Shown here one piece after another: positions 47,875 to 55,860 of a stretch of 64,000 bases of DNA. Origin of the DNA: CADEDH01 sp965216205 (lineage in GTDB: Bacteria; Actinomycetota; Acidimicrobiia; Acidimicrobiales; SZUA-35). The position numbers were made by a program, and so were the translations under genes. The notes under the pieces are model-generated. The model was not told where the DNA came from, did not search any database, and was given only the letters and a program-made list of their open reading frames with translations. The DNA is taken from contig OZ244139.1 of NCBI GenBank assembly GCA_965216205.1, positions 4,650,001 to 4,714,000 on the forward strand. The letters run 5' to 3'. Within the stretch, counting starts at the first letter, position 1. Every line of letters begins with the position of its first letter.

Positions 47875-49503
47875 TCAGCCGACCGTGGCGTGGAGGGCGA
47901 CGGCCGGGTCGTCGGTGTCGGTGACCTCCCCGTCCTCGTCGAAGACGAGGAACCAGTCGAACGAGCGGAGGAACCACCGGTCGTGGGAGACCGCGATGAC
48001 GGTGCCGTCGAACGCGACGAGAGCGGCTTCGAGGGCCTCGGCCGAGGCGACGTCGAGGTTGTCGGTCGGCTCGTCGAGCAGCAGCAGGTTGGCGCCCTCG
48101 ATCTCCAACAACAGGATCTGGAACCGGGCCTGCTGCCCGCCCGACAGGGTCTCCCACTCCTGCTCGGCGGCGTCGGTCAGCTCGTAGCGGCGGAGCCGCG
48201 ACATGGCCCCATGACGGTCGAGCGAGTGGTCGGCGAGGAGATCGCGAAGGCGCCGACCGGCCCACTCGGGGTGGCGGTGGAGCTGTGAGAACAGGCCCGG
48301 CACGACCCTGGCCCCGAGCCGCCACGAGCCTTCGTGCTCGATCGCTTCACCGGCGAGCAGGCGGAGGAGATGGCTCTTCCCGGTGCCGTTCCGTCCCACG
48401 ACGGCGATCCGGTCGCCGTACCACAGCTCCAGATCGAACGGGAACGTGAGGTCGACCAGCTCGAGCTGTTCGAGCATGACCACCCGCTTGCCTGTCCGCC
48501 CGCCCTGGAGCCTCATCGACACCTGCTGATCCCGGACCCGCTCGGGGGGCGGGCCCGCCTCGTCGTAGTGGCGGAGCCGGGTCTCGGCCGCCCGTGCCCG
48601 ACTGGCGTTGGCGTCGCTGACCCACGCCCGTTGCTTCATGATCTTCATGTGCTGGAACAGGCGGCGACGCTCGTCGGCCCAGCGTCGGTGCTCATCGTCG
48701 AGGCGGGCCTTGCGGGCGTCGCGGGCTTCGGCCCAGCCGGCGAACGTCCCGCCGTGGGTCCACGCGCCCCTCGCCTCGATCGTGACCAGCTTGTCGACCG
48801 CGGTGGCGAGCAGCTCCCGGTCGTGGCTCACGTACAGGATCGTCTTGTCCGACTCGTCGATCCGCTCGGCCAGCCAACGCTTGCCGGGGATGTCGAGGAA
48901 GTTGTCGGGCTCGTCGAGGAGGAGGATGCCGAACTCGGAGGCGAACAGGAGCTCCAGCACGAGGCGCTTCTGCTCGCCACCGCTGAAGCTGTCGATGCCT
49001 CGGTCGGCCAGCTCGCTCCAGGCGAGGCCGGTGGCCCGGTCGGCGCTGGCCGCCCACAGCACCTCCAGGTCGTAGCCGCCCAGGTCCTCCCACGCCGACA
49101 AGGCCTTGGCGTAGGCCAGGTTCGGGTCGCCGGTCGGACGATCGGCATCGCCCGCCGCGGCGGTGCCCGAGCCTGCCAGTACCACTTCGGCGGTCCGGAG
49201 CCGTTCCGCGGCCCGCTGGTAGCGGACCGGCGAGTGCGACAGGTAGAGGTCTCGCACCGTCGGTGTCGCCACCGCGTCGAGCATCTGCTCCATGAAAGCC
49301 AAGGGGCCGCCGACCGAGATCACCCCCTCGTGAGGCTCCGACCTCGCTGCGAGCAGGCGCAACATCGTGGTCTTGCCAACGCCGTTGGCCCCGATCAGCC
49401 CGACGTGCTCACCAGTCCCGACGCGGAACGACACGTCGTGCAGCAACTCGCGGCCGTCCGGCAGGTGGTACCGCACGCTGTTCGCCTCGAGGTGGCCGTC
49501 CAC
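47875..49503 (-). CDS. ABC-F family ATP-binding protein
   Basis: A 542-residue soluble duplicated ABC ATPase without membrane segments. The first domain has Walker A GANGVGKTT, signature FSGGEQKRLVL and Walker B ILLLDEPDNFLD. An Arg-rich linker (RRWADERRRLFQHMKIMKQR) follows, and the second domain has GRNGTGKSH, LSGGQQARFQ, LLLLDEPTDNLD and the H-loop AVSHDRWFL. ABC-F proteins act on the ribosome as translation factors or antibiotic protection proteins; which applies here cannot be told. The GTG start at 49503 gives family length. Confidence 0.9.
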   Translation of the reverse strand: MDGHLEANSVRYHLPDGRELLHDVSFRVGTGEHVGLIGANGVGKTTMLRLLAARSEPHEGVISVGGPLAFMEQMLDAVATPTVRDLYLSHSPVRYQRAAERLRTAEVVLAGSGTAAAGDADRPTGDPNLAYAKALSAWEDLGGYDLEVLWAASADRATGLAWSELADRGIDSFSGGEQKRLVLELLFASEFGILLLDEPDNFLDIPGKRWLAERIDESDKTILYVSHDRELLATAVDKLVTIEARGAWTHGGTFAGWAEARDARKARLDDEHRRWADERRRLFQHMKIMKQRAWVSDANASRARAAETRLRHYDEAGPPPERVRDQQVSMRLQGGRTGKRVVMLEQLELVDLTFPFDLELWYGDRIAVVGRNGTGKSHLLRLLAGEAIEHEGSWRLGARVVPGLFSQLHRHPEWAGRRLRDLLADHSLDRHGAMSRLRRYELTDAAEQEWETLSGGQQARFQILLLEIEGANLLLLDEPTDNLDVASAEALEAALVAFDGTVIAVSHDRWFLRSFDWFLVFDEDGEVTDTDDPAVALHATVG

Positions 49504-49649
49504 GCCTGAACCGTAGTCGGCGCCTCCTCGGGTCGACCCCACATTTCCCCCACCGAACGCCGACGTGGAGGCGAGCGCTCTGGCCCTGTACCAGCGTGCC
49601 GGCGGGCAGCCTGGCGGCACGATCAACGTGGGGCGTACCGTTGGCCACT

Positions 49650-50489
49650 GTGAACATTCCACAGCTCGACACGGTGATCATCGAGGTCAGCGACCGCGTC
49701 GCCGTCGTCACCCTCAACCGTCCGGAGGTCATGAACGCCTGGAACGGTGCGCTCAGCGGCGACCTCGACCGCGCCCTTCGCTGGGCCGCCGGCGAGGACG
49801 GGGTCGCCGCGGTGGTGATCACTGGCGCTGGGCGTGCCTTCTGCGCTGGCGCCGATCTGAGCGGCGGCAGCGAGACCTTCGCCGCCGACGGTGCGCGCGG
49901 CGGCGCCGACGACAGTCGGGCGAGGACCCCCACCACCTTTCCATGGGACGTGCCGAAGCCGGTGATCGCCGCCATCAACGGCCACGCGGTCGGCGTTGGC
50001 GCAACCTATCCCCTGGCCTGCGATCTCCGGGTCGCAGCCACGTCGGCCAAGATCGGTTTCGTGTTCGCCCGGCGGGGCCAGCTCCCCGAGCTGGCGTCGC
50101 ACGCGATCCTGCCCCGAGTGGTCGGCATGTCGAACGCGGCCGACCTGCTGCTGAGCGGGCGTCCGATCACCGGTGAGGAGGCGGCGGCGATCGGGCTCGT
50201 GTCGGCGGCCGTTCCCGCCGACGAGGTGGTGGCCAACGCCGTCGCCCGAGCCACCGAGATGGCCACCCTCAGCGCGCCGATGTCGATGGCGATCACCAAG
50301 CGCCTGCTCTGGGACTCGATCGGCGTCAGGCAGATGATGGCCACCGAGCAGCCGCTCTTCGACTGGGTGGCATCGCAGCCGGACTCGGTCGAAGGCGTGG
50401 CGTCGTTCCTCGAGAAGCGCGACCCCGTGTGGACCCTCTCGGTCGCCGACGACTTCCCCCACCATCTTCACCCATCGGACGGACGATGA
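49650..50489 (+). CDS. Enoyl-CoA hydratase-related protein (crotonase fold)
   Basis: A 279-residue crotonase. The oxyanion segments are FCAGADLSGGS and GHAVGVGATYPLACDLR, followed by the ARRGQLPELAS motif that marks a large subgroup lacking the classical first catalytic Glu. The GTG start at 49650 (VNIPQLDTVIIEV) is preferred; TTG 49641 is possible. It shares a divergent region with the ABC-F gene. The stop overlaps the next gene start (ATGA at 50486-50489), coupling it to a luciferase-like oxidoreductase, which suggests a common acyl-CoA or lipid catabolic step. Confidence 0.87.
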   Translation: MNIPQLDTVIIEVSDRVAVVTLNRPEVMNAWNGALSGDLDRALRWAAGEDGVAAVVITGAGRAFCAGADLSGGSETFAADGARGGADDSRARTPTTFPWDVPKPVIAAINGHAVGVGATYPLACDLRVAATSAKIGFVFARRGQLPELASHAILPRVVGMSNAADLLLSGRPITGEEAAAIGLVSAAVPADEVVANAVARATEMATLSAPMSMAITKRLLWDSIGVRQMMATEQPLFDWVASQPDSVEGVASFLEKRDPVWTLSVADDFPHHLHPSDGR

Positions 50490-51514
50490 CCGGCCGACCA
50501 CTCGAGATCGGCCTCCTGTCGCTCGGCGATCTGCTGCCCGACCCGGCCACCGGCGCCACGGCCACGGAGTCCGAGCGTCATCGTTCGCTCGTCGAGCAGG
50601 CGGTGCTGGCCGAGCATGCCGGGTTCACGTCGGTCCATCTGGGCGAGCACCACTTCTCCGACTACGTGCTGTCGGCCCCACCGGTCGTGCTCGCCGCCAT
50701 CGGCGAGCGAACGTCGACCCTCCGGCTCAGCACCGCCGTCACGCTGGCCGGCAACCTGGACCCCGTTCGGGTCGCCGAGGACTACGCCACGGTCGACGTT
50801 CTCAGCGGCGGCAGGGTCGAGCTCGTGCTCGGTCGGGGCAACCTCTTCACCCGCACCTACGAGGGCTTCGGCCAACCGGTCGACACGGCCCGCGCCCGCT
50901 ACGACGAGTCGGTCGGACTCCTCCACCGCCTCCTCACCGAGGAGAAGGTGACCTGGGAAGGCGAGTTCCGCTCACCGCTCTCGGGTCACACCACCCGACC
51001 CCGGCCGACTGGCGACGTACCCATCTGGATCGGGGCGGGGTCGCGGGGCTCGGCCGAGCTCGCCGCCGACCTGGGCTGCTGGTTGATGCTGCCGAGCGTC
51101 GCCGGGAAGCCGGAGATGTTCCGGCCGATCGTGGAGATCTACCGGGAGCGATGGGAGGCGGCCGACCGCGACTGGGCCGACGCTCGGGTCGGGGCCTGCT
51201 CCCACACCCACGTGGCAGCCACCCTCGAGGGCGCCCGGGCCGGATGGGAGCCGTACTACCGCAACTACTGGGAGTTCGTCGGCTCCCTGCTCGAAGGGTC
51301 GGGGAAGTGGCCGCCGTTCGACTACGACGAGTTGTTGCGGGGACCGGCGATCTGCGGGAGCCCGACCGAGGTCGTCGACCGGATCGGCCGCTGGCGGGAG
51401 CTCCTCGGCCTCGACCGGCACATCTTCATGTTCGACCTCGGCGGGATGCCCCACCCCGACGTCTCGGCCACCATCGAGCGCTTCGCCACCGAGGTGATCC
51501 CCGAGATCCGCTGA
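50486..51514 (+). CDS. LLM-class (luciferase-like) flavin-dependent oxidoreductase
   Basis: A 342-residue bacterial-luciferase-fold TIM barrel. Family features are IGLLSLGDLLPDP, VHLGEHHFSDYVLSAPPVVL, the ISTAVTL-like LRLSTAVTLAGNLDP, DVLSGGRVELVLGRG and VPIWIGAGSRGSAELA. Members use FMN or F420 to oxidise diverse substrates; the EHHF segment fits the FMN/F420 LLM class, but the cofactor cannot be fixed. ATG 50486 overlaps the crotonase stop. The gene ends at a palindromic repeat shared with the converging regulator gene. Confidence 0.88.
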   Translation: MTGRPLEIGLLSLGDLLPDPATGATATESERHRSLVEQAVLAEHAGFTSVHLGEHHFSDYVLSAPPVVLAAIGERTSTLRLSTAVTLAGNLDPVRVAEDYATVDVLSGGRVELVLGRGNLFTRTYEGFGQPVDTARARYDESVGLLHRLLTEEKVTWEGEFRSPLSGHTTRPRPTGDVPIWIGAGSRGSAELAADLGCWLMLPSVAGKPEMFRPIVEIYRERWEAADRDWADARVGACSHTHVAATLEGARAGWEPYYRNYWEFVGSLLEGSGKWPPFDYDELLRGPAICGSPTEVVDRIGRWRELLGLDRHIFMFDLGGMPHPDVSATIERFATEVIPEIR

Positions 51515-51540
51515 CCTCCCCGGCTGCGCACGCCGGTTTC

Positions 51541-51569
51541 CGCACGCCGGTGTCTGACACCGGTGTGCG
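51541..51569. repeat. Palindromic repeat (family copy B)
   Basis: A tight hairpin with 14-nt arms CGCACGCCGGTGTC and GACACCGGTGTGCG, one mismatch, around a single central base. An additional CGCACGCCGG half-unit lies just upstream (51526-51535, with one base changed at the end). It lies between the converging LLM-oxidoreductase and ArsR-type genes, like copy A in position and sequence. Confidence 0.8.
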
Positions 51570-51592
51570 CAGGTGCGCGCTCGTCCGGGGAG

Positions 51593-52792
51593 TCAGCTCT
51601 CGTCCGCTCGATGAACGCTGACCGGCAGCGGTGGCACCTGGGCCGATGCGCTGCCGGCGATGCCGAGCGTCGAGTGGAGGGCCCGGCCGAGGGTGTCGAG
51701 CCGAGCGGGATCGAGCCGGTAGAGCACGAAGTACCCGTCGCGCTGCCCGTCAACGAGACCCGCCGCCTGCAGGATCTTCAGATGGCGGGAGACCGCGGAG
51801 TCGGACAGGCTGAGCAACTCGGCCAGCTCGCTGGTGGATCGCGGATTGTCGGCCACCAGTCGGGCGATCTGGAGCCGGGTCTCGTCGCCGATGGCTCGGA
51901 ACCCGTCGATCACCTCGGCGTCGCTGGCGTGTGGCACCGCCGGATGGCGCATGTCCCGCAGCGGGAAGATGATCATCAGCGGCCAGGGCGGTGCCGACTC
52001 CACCAGCACCCGCGGCCAGCCGTACACGGTGGGTACCAGGAGGAGACGCCCCCGTTCGCTCACGTCGCAGGAGTCGGACCAGGGCTTGTCGATGACCACC
52101 GAGTTGGTCGCACCGTCCCAGCTCGCCTCCGGCAACAGCTCGTCGACGAGCTTGGACGCCCCGCCCGTGACGAAGGCGTGGGCGCCGGCGGTGACCTCGG
52201 CCTCGATCCGGGGGAGGATCCGCTCCCACTCGTCGCGGAACGCCGCCTCCCAGTAGCGATGGAGCACCCGCACGTAGCGATCGCGGATCGCCATCGGGTC
52301 ATCGAACAGTGCTCGTGCCAACTCGGCCATCCGCTCGTCGCCGGCGGCGGCATCGAGAACCTCCTGTCGGTAGGCGGGATCGTCGAACAGGTCGAGTTGG
52401 TGGTAGCCGTCGTGCAGGCCACAGCTGCTTCCCCCGTAGGCGAGCGACAGCTCGTAGGCGACGAGCCCCTCGTCGACCTCGGCCAACGCCTCGAGCTCGG
52501 CCTCGAACGACGGGAGGTCGGTGCCGATGCCGACCTCGAAGAAGCCCGGCACGAAGCCTGCCATCAGCTGGGCGCCGCCCCTGGCCCGGTCGAACCGCCC
52601 GAACAGGGTGCCGATCTCGTCGAGGAGATCAGGGGGCAGGTCTCGGCACCGCCGAGCCCAGGGCAGGTGGATCGGTGTGCGCTTCGGCTCGACCACGACC
52701 GGTAGCGACAGCACCGACTCGAACAGCGGTGACCACCCGAAGCCGAGCAGGTCGAGCGCGTGGGCCGATGGGAGACGGAAGGTGACCGACAT
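51593..52792 (-). CDS. ArsR-type regulator with N-terminal DUF5937-like domain
   Basis: A 399-residue protein. The first 300 residues (MSVTFRLPSAHALDLLGFG) resemble the DUF5937 domain found fused to winged helices in actinobacteria. The C-terminal part is an ArsR helix-turn-helix, FRAIGDETRLQIARLVAD followed by STSELAELLSLSDSAVSRHL and a wing GYFVLYRL. The metal-binding cysteine motif of SmtB/ArsR is absent, so the ligand is probably not a metal. Met6 of the longest frame (52792) is used as start because the family begins MSVT. A small His-rich frame and the folP-like gene lie divergently upstream. Confidence 0.88.
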   Translation of the reverse strand: MSVTFRLPSAHALDLLGFGWSPLFESVLSLPVVVEPKRTPIHLPWARRCRDLPPDLLDEIGTLFGRFDRARGGAQLMAGFVPGFFEVGIGTDLPSFEAELEALAEVDEGLVAYELSLAYGGSSCGLHDGYHQLDLFDDPAYRQEVLDAAAGDERMAELARALFDDPMAIRDRYVRVLHRYWEAAFRDEWERILPRIEAEVTAGAHAFVTGGASKLVDELLPEASWDGATNSVVIDKPWSDSCDVSERGRLLLVPTVYGWPRVLVESAPPWPLMIIFPLRDMRHPAVPHASDAEVIDGFRAIGDETRLQIARLVADNPRSTSELAELLSLSDSAVSRHLKILQAAGLVDGQRDGYFVLYRLDPARLDTLGRALHSTLGIAGSASAQVPPLPVSVHRADES

Positions 52793-52810
52793 GGAATTCA
52801 ATCCCACTTT

Positions 52811-52833
52811 TCGTGAATCAGTGGATCACACGA
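52811..52833. promoter_or_regulatory. Imperfect inverted repeat, candidate autoregulatory operator
   Basis: TCGTG (52811-52815) and CACGA (52829-52833) flank a partly symmetric AATCAGTGGATCA core, 19 bp upstream of the ArsR-type gene start. ArsR-family proteins often bind such sites over their own promoter. The AT-richness of 52795-52835 stands out from the surrounding DNA. Confidence 0.4.
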
Positions 52834-52857
52834 TAGCGGATTCGGCACGATGGAGAC

Positions 52858-53121
52858 ATGCACCGGGAACCCCACCACCTCGACCACCACCCCGACCACC
52901 ACCTCGATGCTGCCCATGCGGTGCTCGACGCCCGACGCCAGGAGGCGGCTGCCCACCGGATCGCGGCCTCCGTCGAACCCCGACACCGCCGCCCCGACCT
53001 GCCGGGCGTGGGGATCGGGCGCCTCGTCAGCCACACCATCACGGTCGTCATCGCCGTCCTGCGGCGCCGTCCCCGAGCACGACCGACCGCCGGCTGCGGC
53101 GACCACCTCCGGGCAGCCTGA
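52858..53121 (+). CDS. Possible small His-rich protein
   Basis: An 87-residue frame starting MHREPHHLDHHPDHHLDAAH, i.e. nine His in the first 20 residues, followed by an Ala/Arg-rich segment and a short hydrophobic stretch (VSHTITVVIAVL). No family is recognised and no strong ribosome-binding site precedes ATG 52858. It begins divergently from the ArsR-type gene and lies in the 360-bp stretch before the folP-like gene. Metal binding would be plausible if it is expressed, but it may be non-coding. Confidence 0.3.
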   Translation: MHREPHHLDHHPDHHLDAAHAVLDARRQEAAAHRIAASVEPRHRRPDLPGVGIGRLVSHTITVVIAVLRRRPRARPTAGCGDHLRAA

Positions 53122-53153
53122 CCGCAGGCGATCCACTCGCTACGGTCGGCGAC

Positions 53154-53948
53154 GTGTTCCTCTACGGCGTGATCAATGCCAGCCCCGACTCGCTCGCCGA
53201 GTTCTCCATCGCCACGACCGTCGACGCCGCGGTCGCCCGAGCGAGCGAGCTCCTCACCGACGGCGCCGATGCGATCGACCTCGGCGGCCAGGGCTCGACC
53301 GACGCTGCCGAGATCGTCCCGTGGGAGGACGAGTGGGCCCGAATCGCCGACATCGTCCCCGCGCTGGCTGCGCTCGACGTCGACGTGTCGGTCGACAGTT
53401 GGCGACCGGAGGTGGTCCGGCGGTCCCTCGACGCCGGCGCCACCGTGATCAACGCCGCCGACGGTATGCAACTCGACACCACCTGGGAGCTCGCCGCCGA
53501 GTACGACGTGCCGTTCGTGCTGCCGTTCCTGTCAGGTCCGAACCCGCGGGAGATGTCGATGGTCGACGCCGATCCGATCGCCACGATGATCGAGTTCTTC
53601 GAGCACCGCCTGGCGATCGCCGACCGGTTCGGCGTCCGGGACCGGTCGATCCTCGACCCCGGTACGGGGTTCGCCCCGCCGGACTGGCCGTGGGAGCAAC
53701 GCTACGAGTACCAGAAGATCGTCTACTCGAACCTCGGGGAGCTCCGCCGGTTCGGGCGACCGCTCTACATCGCGCTGCCGTGGAAGGAGACCGACCAGCA
53801 CGACGAACTGCTCGACATCGTCGTCCGCCAGGAACCCGAGTACGGGCGGGCCCACGTCCCGGCCAAGATCCGGGGTCGCCAAGCCCACTTCGGCGTGGTG
53901 CCCGAACGCCCTGCCCGAGACCCGCTCACCGGCTCGCATCGGGCATAG
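53154..53948 (+). CDS. Divergent dihydropteroate-synthase-like (pterin-binding) protein
   Basis: A 264-residue TIM-barrel protein of the pterin-binding family. FLYGVINASPDSLAEFS matches the FolP N-terminal signature GVxNxTPDSFSDGG only loosely. IDLGGQGSTDAAE, VSVDSWRPEVVRRSLDAGA and SILDPGTGFAP match the DHPS blocks, but the C-terminal SRKSF-like p-aminobenzoate lysine segment is replaced by ALPWKETDQ, and INDVSG by INAADG. It could be a diverged folate enzyme or a different pterin/cobalamin-type methyl carrier enzyme. The GTG start at 53154 begins directly with the first strand. A folB-folK fusion lies 1 kb away. Confidence 0.75.
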   Translation: MFLYGVINASPDSLAEFSIATTVDAAVARASELLTDGADAIDLGGQGSTDAAEIVPWEDEWARIADIVPALAALDVDVSVDSWRPEVVRRSLDAGATVINAADGMQLDTTWELAAEYDVPFVLPFLSGPNPREMSMVDADPIATMIEFFEHRLAIADRFGVRDRSILDPGTGFAPPDWPWEQRYEYQKIVYSNLGELRRFGRPLYIALPWKETDQHDELLDIVVRQEPEYGRAHVPAKIRGRQAHFGVVPERPARDPLTGSHRA

Positions 53949-54002
53949 CGAGGTATCGCCCAGCCGATCCCCCGACTCGATCCGGACGGTCTGGTCGCTG
54001 GG

Positions 54003-54902
54003 TCAGCCGTTCGCTTCGAGCGAAGCCACCGACGGGCGGGTCGCCGTGTTCAGCGGCACCGCCGATCCGTCGGCTCGGCGCAGGGCGGGTCGATCGTCGG
54101 GCCGCCGCAGGCCGCCCATCCCGGCCCGGTCGAGGATCGTGTCCATCACCTCCGCCGCCTGCACCGACAGCGACTGGAGCTCACGGTGGCGATGCAGCCG
54201 GCGACCGAGGTCGACCTGTCCGATCGCCTCGGGGCCCCAGCGCTCCACGATGTCGATCAGCAGCGCCACCTCCACCCCCCAGCCCTGCACGAACTCGAGC
54301 TGCTCGACTGCGGCTCGCTGCACGGCGTACTCGCCGGCGAGGGGCTGGGCGACGGCGGTGAGGTCGGGAAACCATCGCGACATCATCGGTCGGGCCACCA
54401 GCTCGGTCGTCCGACCCCCGCCCCCGTATCGGGTGGGCCGGTGGTAGAGCGCCTTGACGATCCGGGCGGTGGCGTCGGTCAGCAGCGGCGTGGCCAGGCT
54501 CAGAACCCAGCCCGGTTCGAAGCTGGTGACGTCGCCGTCGCACCACACCACGACGTCGCCGTGGCTCACCAGGAGCGACGCCCACAGCACGTTGCCCTTG
54601 CCATGACCGTGGCCGTGCTCGGCATGGACGTCGTCGATCGCCACGACCCGAGCTCCCGCCTCGGCCGCGACCTCACCCGTGTCATCGGTCGAGCGGTCGT
54701 CGAGCACGATCAACTCGTCCACGAACGCCGGCCCCCCAGGAGCGCCCATCAACTCGCTGCGGATGATGCGCACGAGCTGACCGATGGTGGCCGCCTCGTC
54801 TCGACAGGGGATGCACACCGACACGGTCTGGGAGCCCTTGGCCTCGACCGCGCCACCGAGCTCGTCGATGGCGATCGACGGAAAGGTCCGGATGCCGGTC
54901 AC
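54003..54902 (-). CDS. gpgS: Glucosyl-3-phosphoglycerate synthase-like GT-A glycosyltransferase
   Basis: A 299-residue GT-A fold protein. It shows VSVCIPCRDEAATIGQLV, the nucleotide-binding VLDDRSTDDTGEVAAEAGA, GKGNVLWASLLVSHGDVVVW ending in the metal-binding WCDGDVTSF, and FPDLTAVAQPLAGEYAVQR, all typical of GpgS. GpgS makes glucosyl-3-phosphoglycerate, the precursor of glucosylglycerate or methylglucose lipopolysaccharides. The GTG start at 54902 overlaps the folB-folK stop (GTGA), so it is translationally coupled to folate genes, an odd pairing. Confidence 0.85.
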   Translation of the reverse strand: MTGIRTFPSIAIDELGGAVEAKGSQTVSVCIPCRDEAATIGQLVRIIRSELMGAPGGPAFVDELIVLDDRSTDDTGEVAAEAGARVVAIDDVHAEHGHGHGKGNVLWASLLVSHGDVVVWCDGDVTSFEPGWVLSLATPLLTDATARIVKALYHRPTRYGGGGRTTELVARPMMSRWFPDLTAVAQPLAGEYAVQRAAVEQLEFVQGWGVEVALLIDIVERWGPEAIGQVDLGRRLHRHRELQSLSVQAAEVMDTILDRAGMGGLRRPDDRPALRRADGSAVPLNTATRPSVASLEANG

Positions 54903-55762
54903 GCCTCGCTGGCCGGATCGGGGGCCAGAGGCCCCACGGCTCGCACGTCGTCGGGCGGGAGCTCGGTGTCCCAGCCGTCGGGACAGCGCTCGGGTGCGAT
55001 GTCCGACAGGGGGGCGAGCACGAAGCGCCGCTCGGCGTGGCGGGGGTGGGGCACGGTCAGCTCGTCGCTGACGATCCGCATGTCGTCGAAGAAGATGATG
55101 TCGACGTCGAGCGTCCGGGGTCCCCACCGGACGACCCGTTGCCGCATCGCCTCCGCCTCGATGAGTTGGCAGCGCCGGAGGAGGGCGAACGGGTCGAGCG
55201 AGGTCTCCACCTCGACGACCATGTTGAGGTAGGGGTCCTGGCCACCGGGTCCTCCCACCGGGGCGGTCTCGTAGACCTGCGACTGGGCCACGACGTGACC
55301 GAGCCTGGCCACGGCGAGCCGCAGGTAGCCCTGCCGATCGCCGAGGTTGGACCCGAGCGCGACGAGCGCCCGATGGCTGGTGGCGGGTGGCATCGTCGCC
55401 TCGGACCGGGTGCGGCGGATCGTGACCGAGGTGGATACCGCGTCGACCGGGATCGGTGGTCGGAGCTTGGTGAGCGTGACCTCGACCGCGTCGACCCGGT
55501 CGAACGCGAGAACCTCGTCGGCGATCCTGGCCACGAGCCGCTCGAGGAGCACGTCCTTCGACTCCTCCACACAGGCGACGACCCGTTCGGCCACGAGCCC
55601 GTAGTGGACGGTGTCGCCGAGCTCGTCGCTCGATCCGGCGTCGCGGAGGTCGACGTCGAGGTGGAGGTCGATCCCGAGCGGCTGGGCGATCTCCCGCTCG
55701 TGGGGAAGTGCCCCGACGATCGTGGTCGCCCGAAGACCGTTGATGTCGATGGTGTCGGTCAT
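54899..55762 (-). CDS. folKB: FolB-FolK fusion: dihydroneopterin aldolase / HPPK
   Basis: A 287-residue fusion of two folate enzymes. Residues 1-120 are dihydroneopterin aldolase (INGLRATTIVGALPHEREIAQ, DTVHYGLVAERV). Residues about 128-287 are 6-hydroxymethyl-7,8-dihydropterin pyrophosphokinase (LVALGSNLGDRQGYLRLAV, VYETAPVGGPGGQDPYLN, WGPRTLDVDIIFFDD, VPHPRHAERRFVLAPL). ATG 55762 gives the complete aldolase. It is followed by gpgS with an overlapping stop. A canonical folP is not adjacent; only the divergent folP-like gene is nearby. Confidence 0.94.
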   Translation of the reverse strand: MTDTIDINGLRATTIVGALPHEREIAQPLGIDLHLDVDLRDAGSSDELGDTVHYGLVAERVVACVEESKDVLLERLVARIADEVLAFDRVDAVEVTLTKLRPPIPVDAVSTSVTIRRTRSEATMPPATSHRALVALGSNLGDRQGYLRLAVARLGHVVAQSQVYETAPVGGPGGQDPYLNMVVEVETSLDPFALLRRCQLIEAEAMRQRVVRWGPRTLDVDIIFFDDMRIVSDELTVPHPRHAERRFVLAPLSDIAPERCPDGWDTELPPDDVRAVGPLAPDPASEA

Positions 55763-55860
55763 TCCGAAAGAAGTCGCCGTTTCCGGGCGGGTTGCGGTCC
55801 GCACCTGTGTAGCAGCGCCGACAACCGACGACCGCATCGGAGCCACTCGACCGCGTCCGT

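Noticed and set aside
52850..54361. A 503-codon frame overlapping the folP-like gene
   Set aside because: It runs in another frame through the pterin-binding protein and is Arg/Pro rich without family features.
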